Assembly: GCA_036852015.1 (NCBI GenBank)
Contig: JAANDG010000172.1
Span: 1 to 64,000 of the forward strand
Reading direction: 5' to 3'
DNA length: 64,000 nucleotides
Origin: Pelodera strongyloides
Lineage: Eukaryota > Nematoda > Chromadorea > Rhabditida > Rhabditidae
Positions 1 through 33,200 of this stretch are shown here, in pieces. The position numbers were made by a program, and so were the translations under genes. The notes below the pieces were generated by a model, which was not told the DNA's origin, did no database searches, and saw nothing but the letters and a program-made list of their open reading frames with translations. Numbering within the stretch: the first letter of the stretch is position 1; every line of letters starts with the position of its first letter.

Positions 1-20719
<20,719 letters not shown>

Positions 20720-20980
20720 CTACATTGATACTTCACTTGCGGATCAGTCGTAAGCGCGGGAAGTTTAAATTTGAACTCGACGCTCACAAGATTTTAGCAA
20801 TCCGCCAGTTTAACCCGAGAATATATAGTCAGAAAGAGCTTCAGAGAATCCCTGTAAATTGTTTCCCCCGTTATAAACTGTCATTTTTCATGTGTTAAAT
20901 CATTTATCTTCTTTTCAATGTGTATCCTAGATCGTCACTTTTGTGCACCTTCCACATAATTAATTAGTATGTTCCGGAGT

Positions 20981-20986
20981 AATAAA
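20981..20986 (+). terminator. Candidate poly(A) signal of the PAX6 gene
   Basis: AATAAA lies 262 bases after the TGA stop at 20717-20719, a normal 3' UTR length for a nematode. Other A/T-rich signal variants occur further downstream, so alternative ends are possible. Confidence 0.55.
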
Positions 20987-23027
20987 ATATAGACTTTAAG
21001 CGGAGTGATGAATGATTTTGGTACAAACATTTCCGTCACGCAATGAATTCCTTCGCGATGCGGTCATATTGCGCGATACCTTTCAGACAACCTTGAGAAT
21101 ATAAAAATAACGAATTTTCTTCTTCAGCTGACCACGTTTATCCACTTTTACATATTTGATGTTTTGTGATATCTTTGTGAAGGTACCATGTGTGCATTTC
21201 CAAATGACAGTATTTCTTCAATGTTTTTATAGTTTCTTTATTAAATATGACCTCCACAAACACGCATCGCGTACGGCGCGCTGGGTAGCCGCCTGCGGTA
21301 CTTTGAATGATCTGATCTGTGAATATTAATCCTTTTATCAAATTGTAGCAACCATAAACTATCAAACATTTTGCTAGAAACTTTCCTGAACAACAGATAG
21401 GATACTATTTTAATTTAACAGTGTGTTGTAAACTCAATGTTTAGAAAGCTATCTCAGTAAGAAATCACCTCTTTTTCGGTTTCATTTCTGTGCTAACGAA
21501 ATTGTTTCGAGTTTTTCTTTGCTCGACTTCGTTTTGGCACAAACGACAAAATCCTGGTGCATTTAATGTTAATCTTTTATTTGTGTGTTTTTCGTTCACT
21601 TTTATCGTTTTTAGATTCCTCTCACTCAATGCGTGAAAATTACAGTTATGCTGTAAATGTAGAATTCGAGGGATTATTATTTTATTTCATATCATTTTTA
21701 TTTTCTGGAAACATGAGCTGAATAATAAGATCCATGTTCCTTAATAAACAAAGAGATTTTCAGTCTGGGATAAATTCAAATATTTTATCTATAGGATTTT
21801 TTGTGTGTGTAGGTTTTAGTCCTATCCGTGTATTTTCTGAATGGACGCAGTAGATTAAGTTCCATGTTATTTTAGTTTTGTGTGAAGATTTGTGTTATTT
21901 TGAAAATGAATAAAAATTGAGAAATTTACATTTTTTTAAAGCTTTACTTGGTAATGTGAACGACGTGCTCATCACTTCCTCAAAAGTAAAAATCATAAGT
22001 CATCGTACATAGGATCCGGTATGTCACGTTTGTCACGGTATTTAAAGACTGCGATTGAGCATTATCGATTGATTACAAGGTTTTTATCCTGGCAACTTGC
22101 CCGGTGAGTACAGACCTGCAGGGGGTATGCTGGGACGCCTACATTGACGAGATCTAAGGCGACAGCACGTCACAGACCGCAAGAAATAGAGTGGAAAAGA
22201 ATGAGACGCCGAATACGCAACCATTTAAGACAATGCCTCCTATTGAGTCATTTTTCCCCCACAAAACAATCCGGGGGAAGAAACTACGGTCCCTAGATGA
22301 CACATAATCGTGGCTGGCGGAGGTTATCTTTTCCGGTATTGTTAACAGTTAATCTGGGATTCGCGTATTTGTGAAGCTTTCCCCGAAAGACCGCGAAGGT
22401 GCTACGATTTATGATCAGGAGATCTTATCAATGAGCAAAACTTTAGTTGTATCACGACATTGTTTGATATGTTAGAGTACGCGCCTAATACAACTGGCAG
22501 CGTTGTCACTAGTTTACAAGCTACCGAAATGCATTTTTAAGACAATCTATATGTTCCAAAGACTACACAACTGTTGTCTCCGTCTCCATTATCTTCAGAA
22601 TCTCTGCAGTATTCACATCTGTTCTCCCCTTCACAACCCCTTAAATGGAAATCTCCCTGAAACGTTAATTCGTAAATTGCTCGTCGCGGCCCGTTTTTCA
22701 ACATTTTCCATGGTATAATGGTCCAGATTTCCGAAGCCTTTAGGCTTTTTTCTGAATAAGAAAAGTGAATAGGATGTGAAATTGGAGTCGTTGTGTCTGG
22801 AGACGCATAAGGGGTTCCCCAGATTTCAAAACCTTTATTTTGAAAACAACTTCCGATTGAGGAATGGGTAGTCGTCGACAGCATGCTCCACTCGAAACAA
22901 AGGCAATAAAAGCAAAATTGTTTGTTTGGAGTGTGCGCATATGTCTAATTGCTTAAAAGTGTATACCCTGTGTGCCATTCACGATGAGGAGAAGTTCGAC
23001 AGAAAAGGATCGAATTGGTAAAGTAAA
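20987..23027. other. Intergenic stretch between convergent PAX6 and CC-module genes
   Basis: No gene is recognised. The two flanking genes converge on this region. Short frames around 22500-22940 occur on both strands but lack conserved motifs or a splice context. The sequence is otherwise AT-rich. Confidence 0.5.
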
Positions 23028-23033
23028 TTTATT
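23028..23033 (-). terminator. Candidate poly(A) signal of the CC-module gene
   Basis: AATAAA on the minus strand, about 86 bases after the stop codon of the last exon (23119-23142). Confidence 0.5.
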
Positions 23034-23118
23034 TAAGCAAAGTTCAAGTTCAAATAAATTAGTGTAATACTCGTTGCAGTTTGAGGGTAGTAGATGGAGG
23101 CGGTGAAGAGAAGGAGAA

Positions 23119-23871
23119 TTACATTTCGTACAGTCCCTTGGGCTGAAAACGAATCTTTTATTTCTTATTCAAATGGGAGTTCTATCGAGTTCAACACAGA
23201 GGTCCGCATAAAGAACTAATGATGTGTAAAATCTCTAAATCGCAGTTGATCAAACATAATTAACAATTGCATTTTAAGACAACCATTTATGTAAAAAAAT
23301 ATCTAATGTCTTACCTCATTGTAGCACTGGTTCTTGTGGCAGTAAGATTTCTTGGGGCACATGTTGTTGATGCATGGTCCGATGGCCTCGCCTGAATTGA
23401 ATATATATTTTCGAGGAAGGTACACATTCACGACGTTGTTGTATTGATGCGAATGATCTCTTCTTGAAAACGAGAGAGGCTGAGAAACTTACTGGGGGTG
23501 GGGATCTTCATCTTGGCTCCAGCCTTGTTCGGCACGCACTGTCCGTAGAAGCACATGTGATCAGGCTGGCACTTGTCCGCGATACATGGACCGACTGCCT
23601 GTTCCATAACCTTACGACCCTTGCCTGGAATGATGTGTGAATATATCCAGTTTTGCTATTCATACAAATCATCATCTCGTATAAACAAGTTATGTAGTTG
23701 ATTAGTTAGCGTATCTAAATGATAACTGTAGAAATTAGTAACTGTAGTTAACCCGTGACAGTGAATTATTCAGCTAGTAAATCATAATGATAAAAACAGC
23801 TTACTTGCAGCAGAAACATAAGTGACAGCGATGACCAGAAGAGCAATAGTGATGAGGGAGATAACGTTCAT
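23119..23871 (-). CDS. Small secreted protein with two CC modules
   Basis: Four coding exons on the minus strand, 23805-23871, 23493-23624, 23315-23391 and 23119-23142, give 99 residues. The start MNVISLITIALLVIAVTYVS is a typical signal peptide, with cleavage expected near residue 21. Two similar cysteine modules follow, VGPCIADKCQPDHMCFYGQC and IGPCINNMCPKKSYCHKNQC. They match the nematode CC-domain pattern (GPC, then four to five residues, C, then five C-proximal residues and a final C). A basic linker separates them and the protein ends PKGLYEM. Each module has its own exon and the first two introns are both phase 1, consistent with module duplication. It is probably an extracellular protein, but its molecular function is unknown. 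All splice sites are GT/AG with TTTCAG or TTCCAG-like acceptors. Confidence 0.85.
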
Positions 23872-23938
23872 TGTGTATCAAATTTCTTTTACCGGAGTGA
23901 ATTTGTATTATGTTCCGGTTGGGGTCCCCCGGACTTGC

Positions 23939-23944
23939 TTTATA
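23939..23944 (-). promoter_or_regulatory. TATA box of the CC-module gene
   Basis: TATAAA on the minus strand, 68 bases upstream of the ATG at 23871-23869. The spacing fits a TSS about 30 bases downstream and a short 5' UTR. A strong TATA element often marks highly or tissue-specifically expressed nematode genes, but that link here is inference. Confidence 0.6.
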
Positions 23945-24314
23945 TGGTCGGCAGGTTTGTTTGTTGTTTGCGAAGGACGGGTGGATCGTTTCACGACTGC
24001 AGTTGGATAAGACCCTCTACCAAGACACGAACTCACACAAAAAGTAGGGGGAGATGATAGCCAAAGAGGTCGTCGATATTACAAGGAACTATTCAATATT
24101 GCACTTTTATTATAATATATATATAATATATACATGGCTCTATATTAATAATACATCTCCAAGTGAGCTTAGAGAATGTTTCTTGCATGTGCGTCTTATG
24201 TTAGTTCAAACATGTCAATATATTTTCATTGTGACGAAGTATGATTTTTGTTCTAATGTTCAATCAGTAAAATTCTAGTGTCGGATGCTGAACAACTGTT
24301 TTATGTGAACTGTG

Positions 24315-24386
24315 TCCGTTGTGGTCTAGTGGTTAGGATTTGTGGCTCTCACCCACAAGGCCGGGGTTCGATTCCCCGCAACGGAA
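24315..24386 (+). tRNA. tRNA-Glu (anticodon CTC)
   Basis: The 7-bp acceptor stem TCCGTTG/CAACGGA, A box (TGGTCTAGTGG), B box (GGTTCGATTCC) and 72-base length all fit eukaryotic tRNA-Glu. The anticodon loop is CTCTCAC with CTC in the middle, decoding GAG. A discriminator A follows and a TTTCTTTT tract downstream can end Pol III transcription. The sequence is identical to the minus-strand copy at 62182-62253. Confidence 0.95.
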
Positions 24387-25548
24387 GCTTTCTTTTGAAA
24401 TTGTGAATGTTTTTCGATGCTCTTGCAACAGTAGAACGGCAATGCTTCCAATTCAAGTTGTTTTCTATTATTTCTTATGTTCCAACTTTTTTTTGGCATA
24501 ATTTTTAGTCTGAAAAACTGCAGTTAAGTCACAGATGCTTACGGTTTGTTTAAAGTTTTTTTAGCTTGATAAGTTTACCCAGCTGCACACGAGCAAATGA
24601 CGGGTCGAGATTTTTCTGAGTTTTCAACCATTTCCTCATTGCGAGGAATGTGACTCTATTGGGTGGTGATCGTCTTTGTTTTCGATAGGAAAATACTCTC
24701 CAATATCCAATGGGTAAACATCAGGGAAGCCTGATCACCGTTCAAGTTCAGAAAAAAAACCAAACAACCACCGTGTGGGGGCTGGCACGATACCGATTTG
24801 CTCAAACATTCCGATCTACTGCTGACGAGACGTCAGATTACATACTTCTCATTTCAGACTCCTTTCACATGGTCAAAAATCATAGCTCATAAAACAACAA
24901 TGTATGTACGTTCAAATTAACGAGTTTTTGACCCTGCGACACAATGCAAAAATTTGCACTTTGCCTTTTATTTTTTATGCGTGAAGACTTTACTGTAATT
25001 GTTTTCCCCGGGAAAGATTAAAAACCAGGTGTACCCAGTTTGTTGCCAATTAAATGACTTTTGATTTTCGATGAAAAATTGGAACTGTTAATTGTTCGTT
25101 TCTGCTTCTCAATAAATTTCAGAGGATTTTTCCAGCTCTGCGGGTATTAGTTAATGTAAAGTGAGGGCTTCTTCGATGACAATTTATGTAGAGGCCCAAA
25201 AACCACAGCAGAAAATCAGAGTAATTATTTAGCACTATTTTAGGGTTTAATATGCAGCTTCTACATTTACAGCGTACCGAGAATCCCACACCCAGAGCTA
25301 ATCAAATAGATTTCACTGTGATTATGCGCTCACAAATGTGTGCATGCTGCGATCTCACTAGTTTCCTTTTCCTAGCGTCAGAAACACGGAAAAATATAGT
25401 ATGGATTTCCTCATATGTAAGCTACACGTTATGTGTACATACAAAATTGGCATGTTTAATGGCAAAATAAATAATTTAATATATATGTTAACTGTTTGAA
25501 TGTGTCTATGTCACTCCCGATAACAAGCGATTCACAAGTGATAAATAC
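24387..25548. other. Intergenic, no gene recognised
   Basis: AT-rich sequence downstream of the tRNA-Glu gene, reaching the presumed 3' end of the minus-strand PHD gene. Only short, unconvincing frames occur. Confidence 0.5.
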
Positions 25549-27249
25549 TTTATTGGACGGCGGGTAAAATGACACCAGTTGAAACATTCGATCATTCATT
25601 CAAAAAATGTGTTGGGGTCAATTATCGCTGTCTGCTTGAGAATCAATACAATCTAACAAAAATGCTGCTCTCGGACATAGATGCCGAAAAACAATAAAAA
25701 ATAACTCAATTAAAAAAACGCAATATTGTGCTGCCACATCCAAAAAGACAAAAAATATAACTGCACTGTAATGGTACACTGGTCAACAGTTAACAATAAT
25801 AAACGAAACACAACTTTGTAGCGTCTCGTGATAAAAACAAAATGCTCGTAGGCAAAATACAATAGGAGAAATGTCAAACAGTGGACAACATTGGTATGTA
25901 ATTTTTATATATCACTTCTCTATTCCTTAAATAAGAAACCCGTCGAGGCCTAATGGGCCAATAGAACACATCTCGTTACGTATATGGACGTGCTTTCGTA
26001 TACATATGCACAAAGAAAGAAACGGATTCTGAAGTATTGTATGAATAATTTGATAGCGGATGACAGTCGCCTGCAACTGACTTGTGAGAGATGATTACTC
26101 GAGACATGCATCTTGTACTTGACTTTTCCTAACCAAGTAGTCAACTGAAAAAAACTTGGCTTCATTGGGTTCTCATTGGTAACAATTGGGTTCTCATTGG
26201 TAACAATTGGGTTCTCATTGGTAACTATCTCTCAAGCAAGCAAAGGCGGATACAAAGGGAGCCCAACATGTAGGCATACATGGGAATCGTAGGCCAAACA
26301 AGATGGCATCCTACATATCACAACTACAGAAGCAAAGAAAACATTGTACTCAGCATTAAGTAAAACAAGTAGCTAGTTCGCAATCAAATAAAAAAACAAT
26401 TGAACAAGAACGTACGCATTCACAGGAACAAAATCAAAACTGAATTCACTAATAACCATCGATGCTTAAAGGTAATAACTATCATGAAACGCTTAATAAA
26501 AGCAAAAACTGTACACCAAGTCCTATAGAGGTAATTAATAGCATCGTTTTATAGAGTACAAAGATATCATGTGGTATAATCTGGTATTTCCATCATAGAG
26601 GTGATCATAAGTGAACGGCTTAACAAAATCACAAACAAAATTTGGGGAAACCGGGGGTGTTTGGGTATCGTGACAGGAAGGGGAGTCGAAGTTTGGCCTA
26701 CTAATCATTGTAACGTATAATTCTCATCAAAACTAAAAGTGGTCCTTTCAATAAGAACCAAATGCTACGGGTACTTTTTAAACATAGTGATAAATCATTT
26801 AACAAAGCACAAGTTGATGAGATCGACAGAAGAAATAATATAATAAAATCGATAACGACAATGTACTATTTGCTTACGAAAGAGCTCGATGGGTGTATAA
26901 CATAAACACATTTAGAACAAAACATAAAACTATTTTAACTGAAACCTAGTACATTATTGCATAGACGTAACGGGGCAATCTCTATTTAATTACGGACTGT
27001 AAAACACAACACTGTAAGCCGTGAAACGACAATAGTCACGCTATTATGTAGATTAAGGTAGAGGATAAAACCAAAACGCTCCACAAGCACACATATATAA
27101 TTGTACTAACAAAACAACAGATCAAAGAGGGTTCAAGAGAAGGAAAAACTCGAGAACCAGACTCAACGGTATGACAAGTTATGAGACTATATATTTGTAC
27201 GAGAAGTAGTCGCCGACGAAGCTATGCACAACTCGGCTATGCTATGCGT
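25549..27249 (-). other. Probable long 3' UTR of the PHD-finger gene
   Basis: Follows the TAA stop at 27250-27252 on the minus strand. The sequence is AT-rich and contains no further coding exon that I can find. A minus-strand AATAAA at 25549-25554 is one possible end, and signals closer to the stop are also possible. A three-copy 21-base tandem repeat lies at 26164-26225. The extent is inferred from the lack of other genes. Confidence 0.35.
26164..26225. repeat. Tandem repeat, three copies of a 21-base unit
   Basis: The unit ATTGGGTTCTCATTGGTAAC plus one base is repeated three times head to tail with no visible divergence in the first two copies. It lies in the presumed 3' UTR of the minus-strand PHD gene. 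Confidence 0.85.
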
Positions 27250-30200
27250 TTACATTACAGTGACCAAGCCGGTCGGCTGTTTGAGACCGCAATCTCTGCA
27301 TATCCATTTGATCATCTTCTCGTTGCAAAGACCCTCAAACGCCATTGGAGAAAGGCCACAACATTGCTGGAAACAGGTTATAGATAGTCGGCTTGGTTTC
27401 TTCTGAATGCGTATGGTATTCAGTCACGCAGAATGCACGGATCGGAAATCGGACGACCACTGTGTTGCTCTACTAGAAGAGAAATACAAAAAATACAAAA
27501 GGGAAGGATACCTGATGGAAAATTCGACCGCAATCATTGGCCCCACAACATCTCACGCTGGGAGAGTTCGCCTAGAAATTATATATTAAAATGAGAAAAT
27601 GGAGGTCATGAAGATGCTGTGACATTTGCACACGCCTAAGTTCGTAATAGATACATGCAAATGTAGCAATATCTTCTCAGAATGAAAGAAAATTAGTGAT
27701 AGATAAAAGGAGACGAAAACACCAACACCAGTAGGGACACCACACGCACACACGCACATGAATTCCTACTCTAATTTGAAAAAAAAAATAGTTTGTTTTG
27801 TTTCTAAAGTTTTATGTCTCTAATGGACGTTTCACATTTCATTACAATCTTCGGCGGTACAAAAACCCAGAAAGTGGTGACACGAAATTTGAAGTCAGTT
27901 TTCAAATACAGAAACAATATTCAAACCGGCAACACAAGGGTGAGAGGCAAGCAGTAGGGTAATGTGTATTGACTTTAGAAATATTTTCCCGGGTTATAAG
28001 AAACATTGTTGGTAGGGTTGTAAGGGTTTCGTGATTTTAGTTTGGTACTTGGAAACCAAGGAGTGTTTGGTGGTTACTTTTTATTTGAATGAGTTATGTG
28101 GTGCGGTGAGCGTAGGAGGTGCGAACTGGTCTTGATGATTACCATGTTTTGAACTATTTGTTGTGTTCTGCTCCGCTACTGTTTTGCTAGTATAAATCAT
28201 GGGAGCATTTTTTCTATTTCAAGTATCGATTGATCTTGAGATGTATTTTTTTTTTGCAAAACGGGCTACGAGCTCAAAACGTGAACAATCATCCGACCAT
28301 TATTTGCTGGCGACAACCTGCGCAAATGTTGTTCGGCTCGAGATCAAAACTCCGCATTCCCTGAAAGAAATGAAGAATAACAATAGGATCGTCGAAAATC
28401 AATCGTAACACTTACAGTATATTCAATAAACCACTAACAATCCTCTGAACAAAGGACGTCAACATTCACAACCATTCCAAGACTACTCACCTGGTTGTAT
28501 CCATTAAATGGGTTAGCCGCCGAAAAGTCTCCGATCTTGGGGAGATCAGTGCCCATTCCGTTCTTATTCAATCCTTGTGGCGGCTGCTGTTGTCCTGGAT
28601 GCTGACCCTGCGGATGTTGCAATTGGTGATTGCCCATCTGATTTGTGGCTTGCTGGTGGTTTAGCTGAATTATTATTATTAGCGTATTGACTGCTAAAAA
28701 CCGTAAGCAAAACCAGATTGGATAATTATTCCTCTTTGTTTGTGCAATTGTTCAACCATTACCAACAAAATATACCCTAATTCGAATAATTATGAGCAAA
28801 TATAGATACCACAACATTTTTTACCTGATTTCCCATCCGATTCATCGACATCATCGGGTCCATTCCCTGTTTTTGTAATTGTTGCTGTTGATGTTGGGCA
28901 TTTTGAGGCTGGTTCATGTTGCCCATGTGCTGACCGTTGGTTTGTTGGGAACCTAAATGTTGAGACTTTGGTTATACTCATGTATCAGCAGACATGGTAC
29001 TAAAGTGGAACAGCAATGTTTCAACTACTTCCGCATAAATCAACCTAAAAACGAACCATCTTCGCTGTTGTGATCTCCTTGTGAACTGGCCGTGCCTGGT
29101 GTCAAAGGCTCATATGCTGGAGGGACAGGTTGAAAGAGGTTATCCTGGAAACAGACCAGTATTATCCCAAAACTAAATTTATTCGACAATGGAATTACCG
29201 CAGCAATGTCGCTGTCCGTGGTTTGCTTCAATCCAAACGAATGTTGAATGTATCAGGCTAATATACGAGCACGTGCAAGACGGATGGGGAGAGCTTCAAT
29301 GTGGATTGATCTTCAACACAGAGTCGCACTGATATCTAAAATAATAAACACATACCAGAGGCTCAGACATAGTTCTCACCTTGGACTGCTGCTTCTGCAG
29401 GTTCATATTCGATCCTCCAGGCAATCCTCCGAATGGTGAGCCACTCATTCCCTGTTGACCCATAGGATGGCCCATCATCATCTGCAAATAATTCCGTTCA
29501 TGCACTGGGTTAAACAAAATTGTGAGCCTTTATTTTTTTCACATCTTTATTTTTCACATCAGTTCAAAGCCGCGACGGCAGGTTTTTCTTCATAAGCAGT
29601 AAAAATAGTTAAAATCGTTGTAAAAGGTAGCAATCCCATCCAAATCGAGCAAGAAATCAGGTTACCTGTGGTGGTCCTTCTGGGTGCATCATATGTGCAG
29701 GCATTTGACCGGCTGACATTGGCCCACCAGGCATATGTGATCCAGACATGGGTCCACCGGACATAGGGCCACCCGACATCGGGCCTCCGGGCATAGGTCC
29801 ATTCATTCCTGGGACCATTCCCATCCGGCCTCCGCTCATCTGACACATTTGCCCGCTCATTCCCATTGGTCCCATTCCGGACATGGCAGGGTTTGGAAAC
29901 ATCGGACTCATCATCTTTTCTTGTTGTGCGGCCGCAGCGGCCGCTGCTGCTTGTTGTTGCTGCGCTGCCCAAAACAAACAAAATTATTAGGGTTAGTGAA
30001 CTACCTACAAACGCAGGTACCCAAAGCTACTTTGCATTATTCTTTCATTTGATAATGGGGACATTTCCCGGAGGTCTTTCCCGGAGCAAAATGGGTCGTA
30101 CCTTTGTTCTCGCATTAGCTGTTGTCCGAGCCTTTTTGGCAGGAGGACGTCCGGACCCTGTCGCAGCATTGTATGATCCCTTGCGGCCATTTCCGCCGGT

Positions 30201-33200
30201 CGCGGGTGCTGCAGGCTGGGCGGCAGCTGTAGGGAACGAAGGCGGTGGCCTCGGCATGCTGGCTATCCGTACATCGTAGTAGGGATTCCCTTGCATAAAA
30301 CCAAATGTAGGTGGCTCCTTCGGATGAGGCACCTAGAAAGAATAAGCTATAATTAATGAGGAAGAACAAATCAGAATTAGACATCCATCTTCATGCATAG
30401 TTTCAAAGTAAAGGAGGAACTCGCAAACCTGTGAACCGGTCGGGTATGGCAACGCGAGTTGCTTTCTCGGCCTATCGTAGTACATTGAAGCATTTTTAGG
30501 GTTTACGTGAGCAACGAGACCCTGGAATAGAAGTACTTACTTACAAAATACATAGGTAAAAAGTTGTTGTTTGACTCATAATTATAATGGCGACAAGGAT
30601 GCTACGTGGTTAGCAAAGAATTCTTAACCATTCCTACCTTAAAATTCGGGAAAGCGGGTGGCAGTTCATGGGAGGTGAAAGATGTGTATCCGTGAAACTC
30701 ATGCATCATCTACAAAAGTAACACTGTTTTCGGGAGCTTTTCGGATACCAACTCTCTCAATACCCGTTTTCTTTTACCCATTAGATGGTCTTTATCGGAT
30801 GTTGTCTAATAAGAACATGATAGCTGTCATAAAAATAAAACCAAAGTAAATGGGAGAAAACGTACGTGAGAATTCGCCATGCACATGCTATGATTCATCA
30901 TTGTCGCCGAGGAGTGCGGGGCAAGCATTCCCTGATTCATCCCTTGAGACTGCATTCCCTGGGAGGTGTTTATTCCAGAAGTCATTCCAGACGACGACAT
31001 GGCACATGAGGACATATTCTGAGAAGACATCGCACATGAGGCTTGCGAAGATACAGAAGGTGCATTCTGAGGCATTCCATTCGGGTTCATGGCTCCCATC
31101 CCTGACCCAGCTCCCGGATGATTTGCTTGTTGCATCATCATTTGATGTTGATGTTGTTGTTGTTGTTGCTGACTGTTGGGGCCTGAACAACAAATGATTG
31201 TTTTTTCTTCGATTTACAACACATAACTGATGTGAATACTAAAGAGAAGAAGAACATAGACCTCATAGAGCATGCGAAGAAAACGACACACCTGGCATAC
31301 CCTGCTGCATCCCTTGTTGCATTCCTTGCGGCATTCCCTGCTGCATTTCCTGCTGCTGTTGATGTTGCTGTTGTTGTTGCTGGTTGTTGAGCGCCATTCC
31401 TAAATGATAATACATACATACACACAAATAAAGGAACTAACTCTATTCAAAAGTGTCATTTTGACAGCAATGCAACAAGTGGGTTTGGAAATGAGAATAT
31501 ATCAGAAATTACCATTCTGTGGAGTTTGTGATGATCGTTGCATCGGCGAAGGATAGTTGGGAGATGCGAACATATCGTGTGCCAGAGGTGAAGGGACGGG
31601 CATGTGAGGAGAGGGCAGTGGATTACGGGTACCTATAAACAGAAATGTTAAACTATTTAAGCCCCATGTGACCGTGACCATGCACTTGGAACTCATACAC
31701 TGCGCTGCATTTGTCTATGGCTCCTGTCTATCGCTTACATATCTGAACAGAAAAGAGAAAAATGAGCCAGAAAAATAACAAACTAACCTCCAGGACTGTG
31801 TGAAGGCATTGTGTGCGAAGAACGGGGCCTCGGCATTTGATTGCCAGCGTTGTGAGACATTGGTAGGTTTGGCTGAAATGGATACTGATATTTGTTTATG
31901 TATACCAACCAACTAAACTCTCATCTGCAGGCAAAGCTTTATACCAAGGTTTTACACATACCTCCGCTTTTTTCGAATGTTAATTTCGAGTGTAACAAAC
32001 AAAGTCGGATGCCCAAGCGGCGACTTTTAGTAAACAGGCGTAAACATTTATAATAATGTTTCTTACCTGACTGAATTGTCGCATCATGGGTGCCATGGGT
32101 ACCATGGAGGGGGGTCCCATGCTCGTATTTTGGTTCGGATGCATCATTGAGGCATTTGGCGAGTGGAGTTGTTGTTGTGAAGATGTGGATACTGAAACAT
32201 AGGACATCTCACTTGAGGACTCAGAGCTTCCGAAATTCGATATCATGTCCCTTTGAATAAAAGGCGACCCTGATAAGAGTTTCTGATCTTTGATGAGCAC
32301 TTATATCCAATTTGTCAACTTTGAAAAGCAATACTTGACCTTGAAGTATATAATAAGACCCCTAATCATCAAACAATTCATAATTGAATAAAATGCAATT
32401 CATCCCACTCGTTACTATGGGATTCGCGTGGTAATCCTCTATATAAAGTGTAATCCCTACAAAGAAGAACAGTTTCCACGCGCCGCAAAAAAAATAAGAA
32501 TTAGGAAAAAATCAATAGATGCAATATAGGAATATAAACAAGTTAGAAATAATGATGTACAAACCTGATGGGCAGCTATTCATTCTTTGAGGTGGCTGAA
32601 ACTGAGGCATCCGAGACTGAGGGACTTGAGAGTAGTTAGCCTGAAATGTAAACAGTCTTCCCTGTTAGTCCTGGTCCCGTTAAGCTGGGCAGGTAATAGC
32701 GATAGTACACCACAACAAATAGGCAGAAAATGAGATATCGCATCTGCTTTCATAATACTAGTAGACACTTAAACTGAAGAGTTATCTTTAAACACATAAC
32801 GGCTCGATTGATCACACATAGGAAATATGTGTCATACATAGTCGCACCCGTTTGTCCGACAAACTATACAACTAATTTTTCTTAAGAATGTGCAATTTTA
32901 TAGTGATGACATACCGGAAACTGGTTGGACATGTTGAAGTCGTTCATTTGCATAGAGTTATTCATTGGTGACGTCATTGAGGTGTTCATCATGGATCCCC
33001 CGCCCATACCACAGCCCATCTGGGAACCCATGTTGTTCATTCCCGGATTCATTGATTGATCAGGTCCCGAGGACAGCCCCGTCGGTCGATACGGTCCACC
33101 ACTCACGTCCTGCAATTATAAAGGTAATCAAGAGTTGAAACAACAGAAACAAGTAAAACTACCCATTTAAAGCAGTGCGGCAAGTGGTTTTTGAAAAGAT

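Noticed and set aside
22503..22940. Overlapping short frames on both strands between the PAX6 and CC-module genes
   Set aside because: No conserved motif on either strand and no splice context; the longest, 115 codons, matches no family I know.
23083..23100. let-7-like word TGAGGGTAGTAG
   Set aside because: It differs from let-7 in the seed and has no hairpin partner; it lies in the 3' UTR of the CC-module gene.
27407..27589. 60-codon plus-strand frame
   Set aside because: It is the antisense shadow of a genuine minus-strand PHD exon (27512-27571) and adjacent intron.
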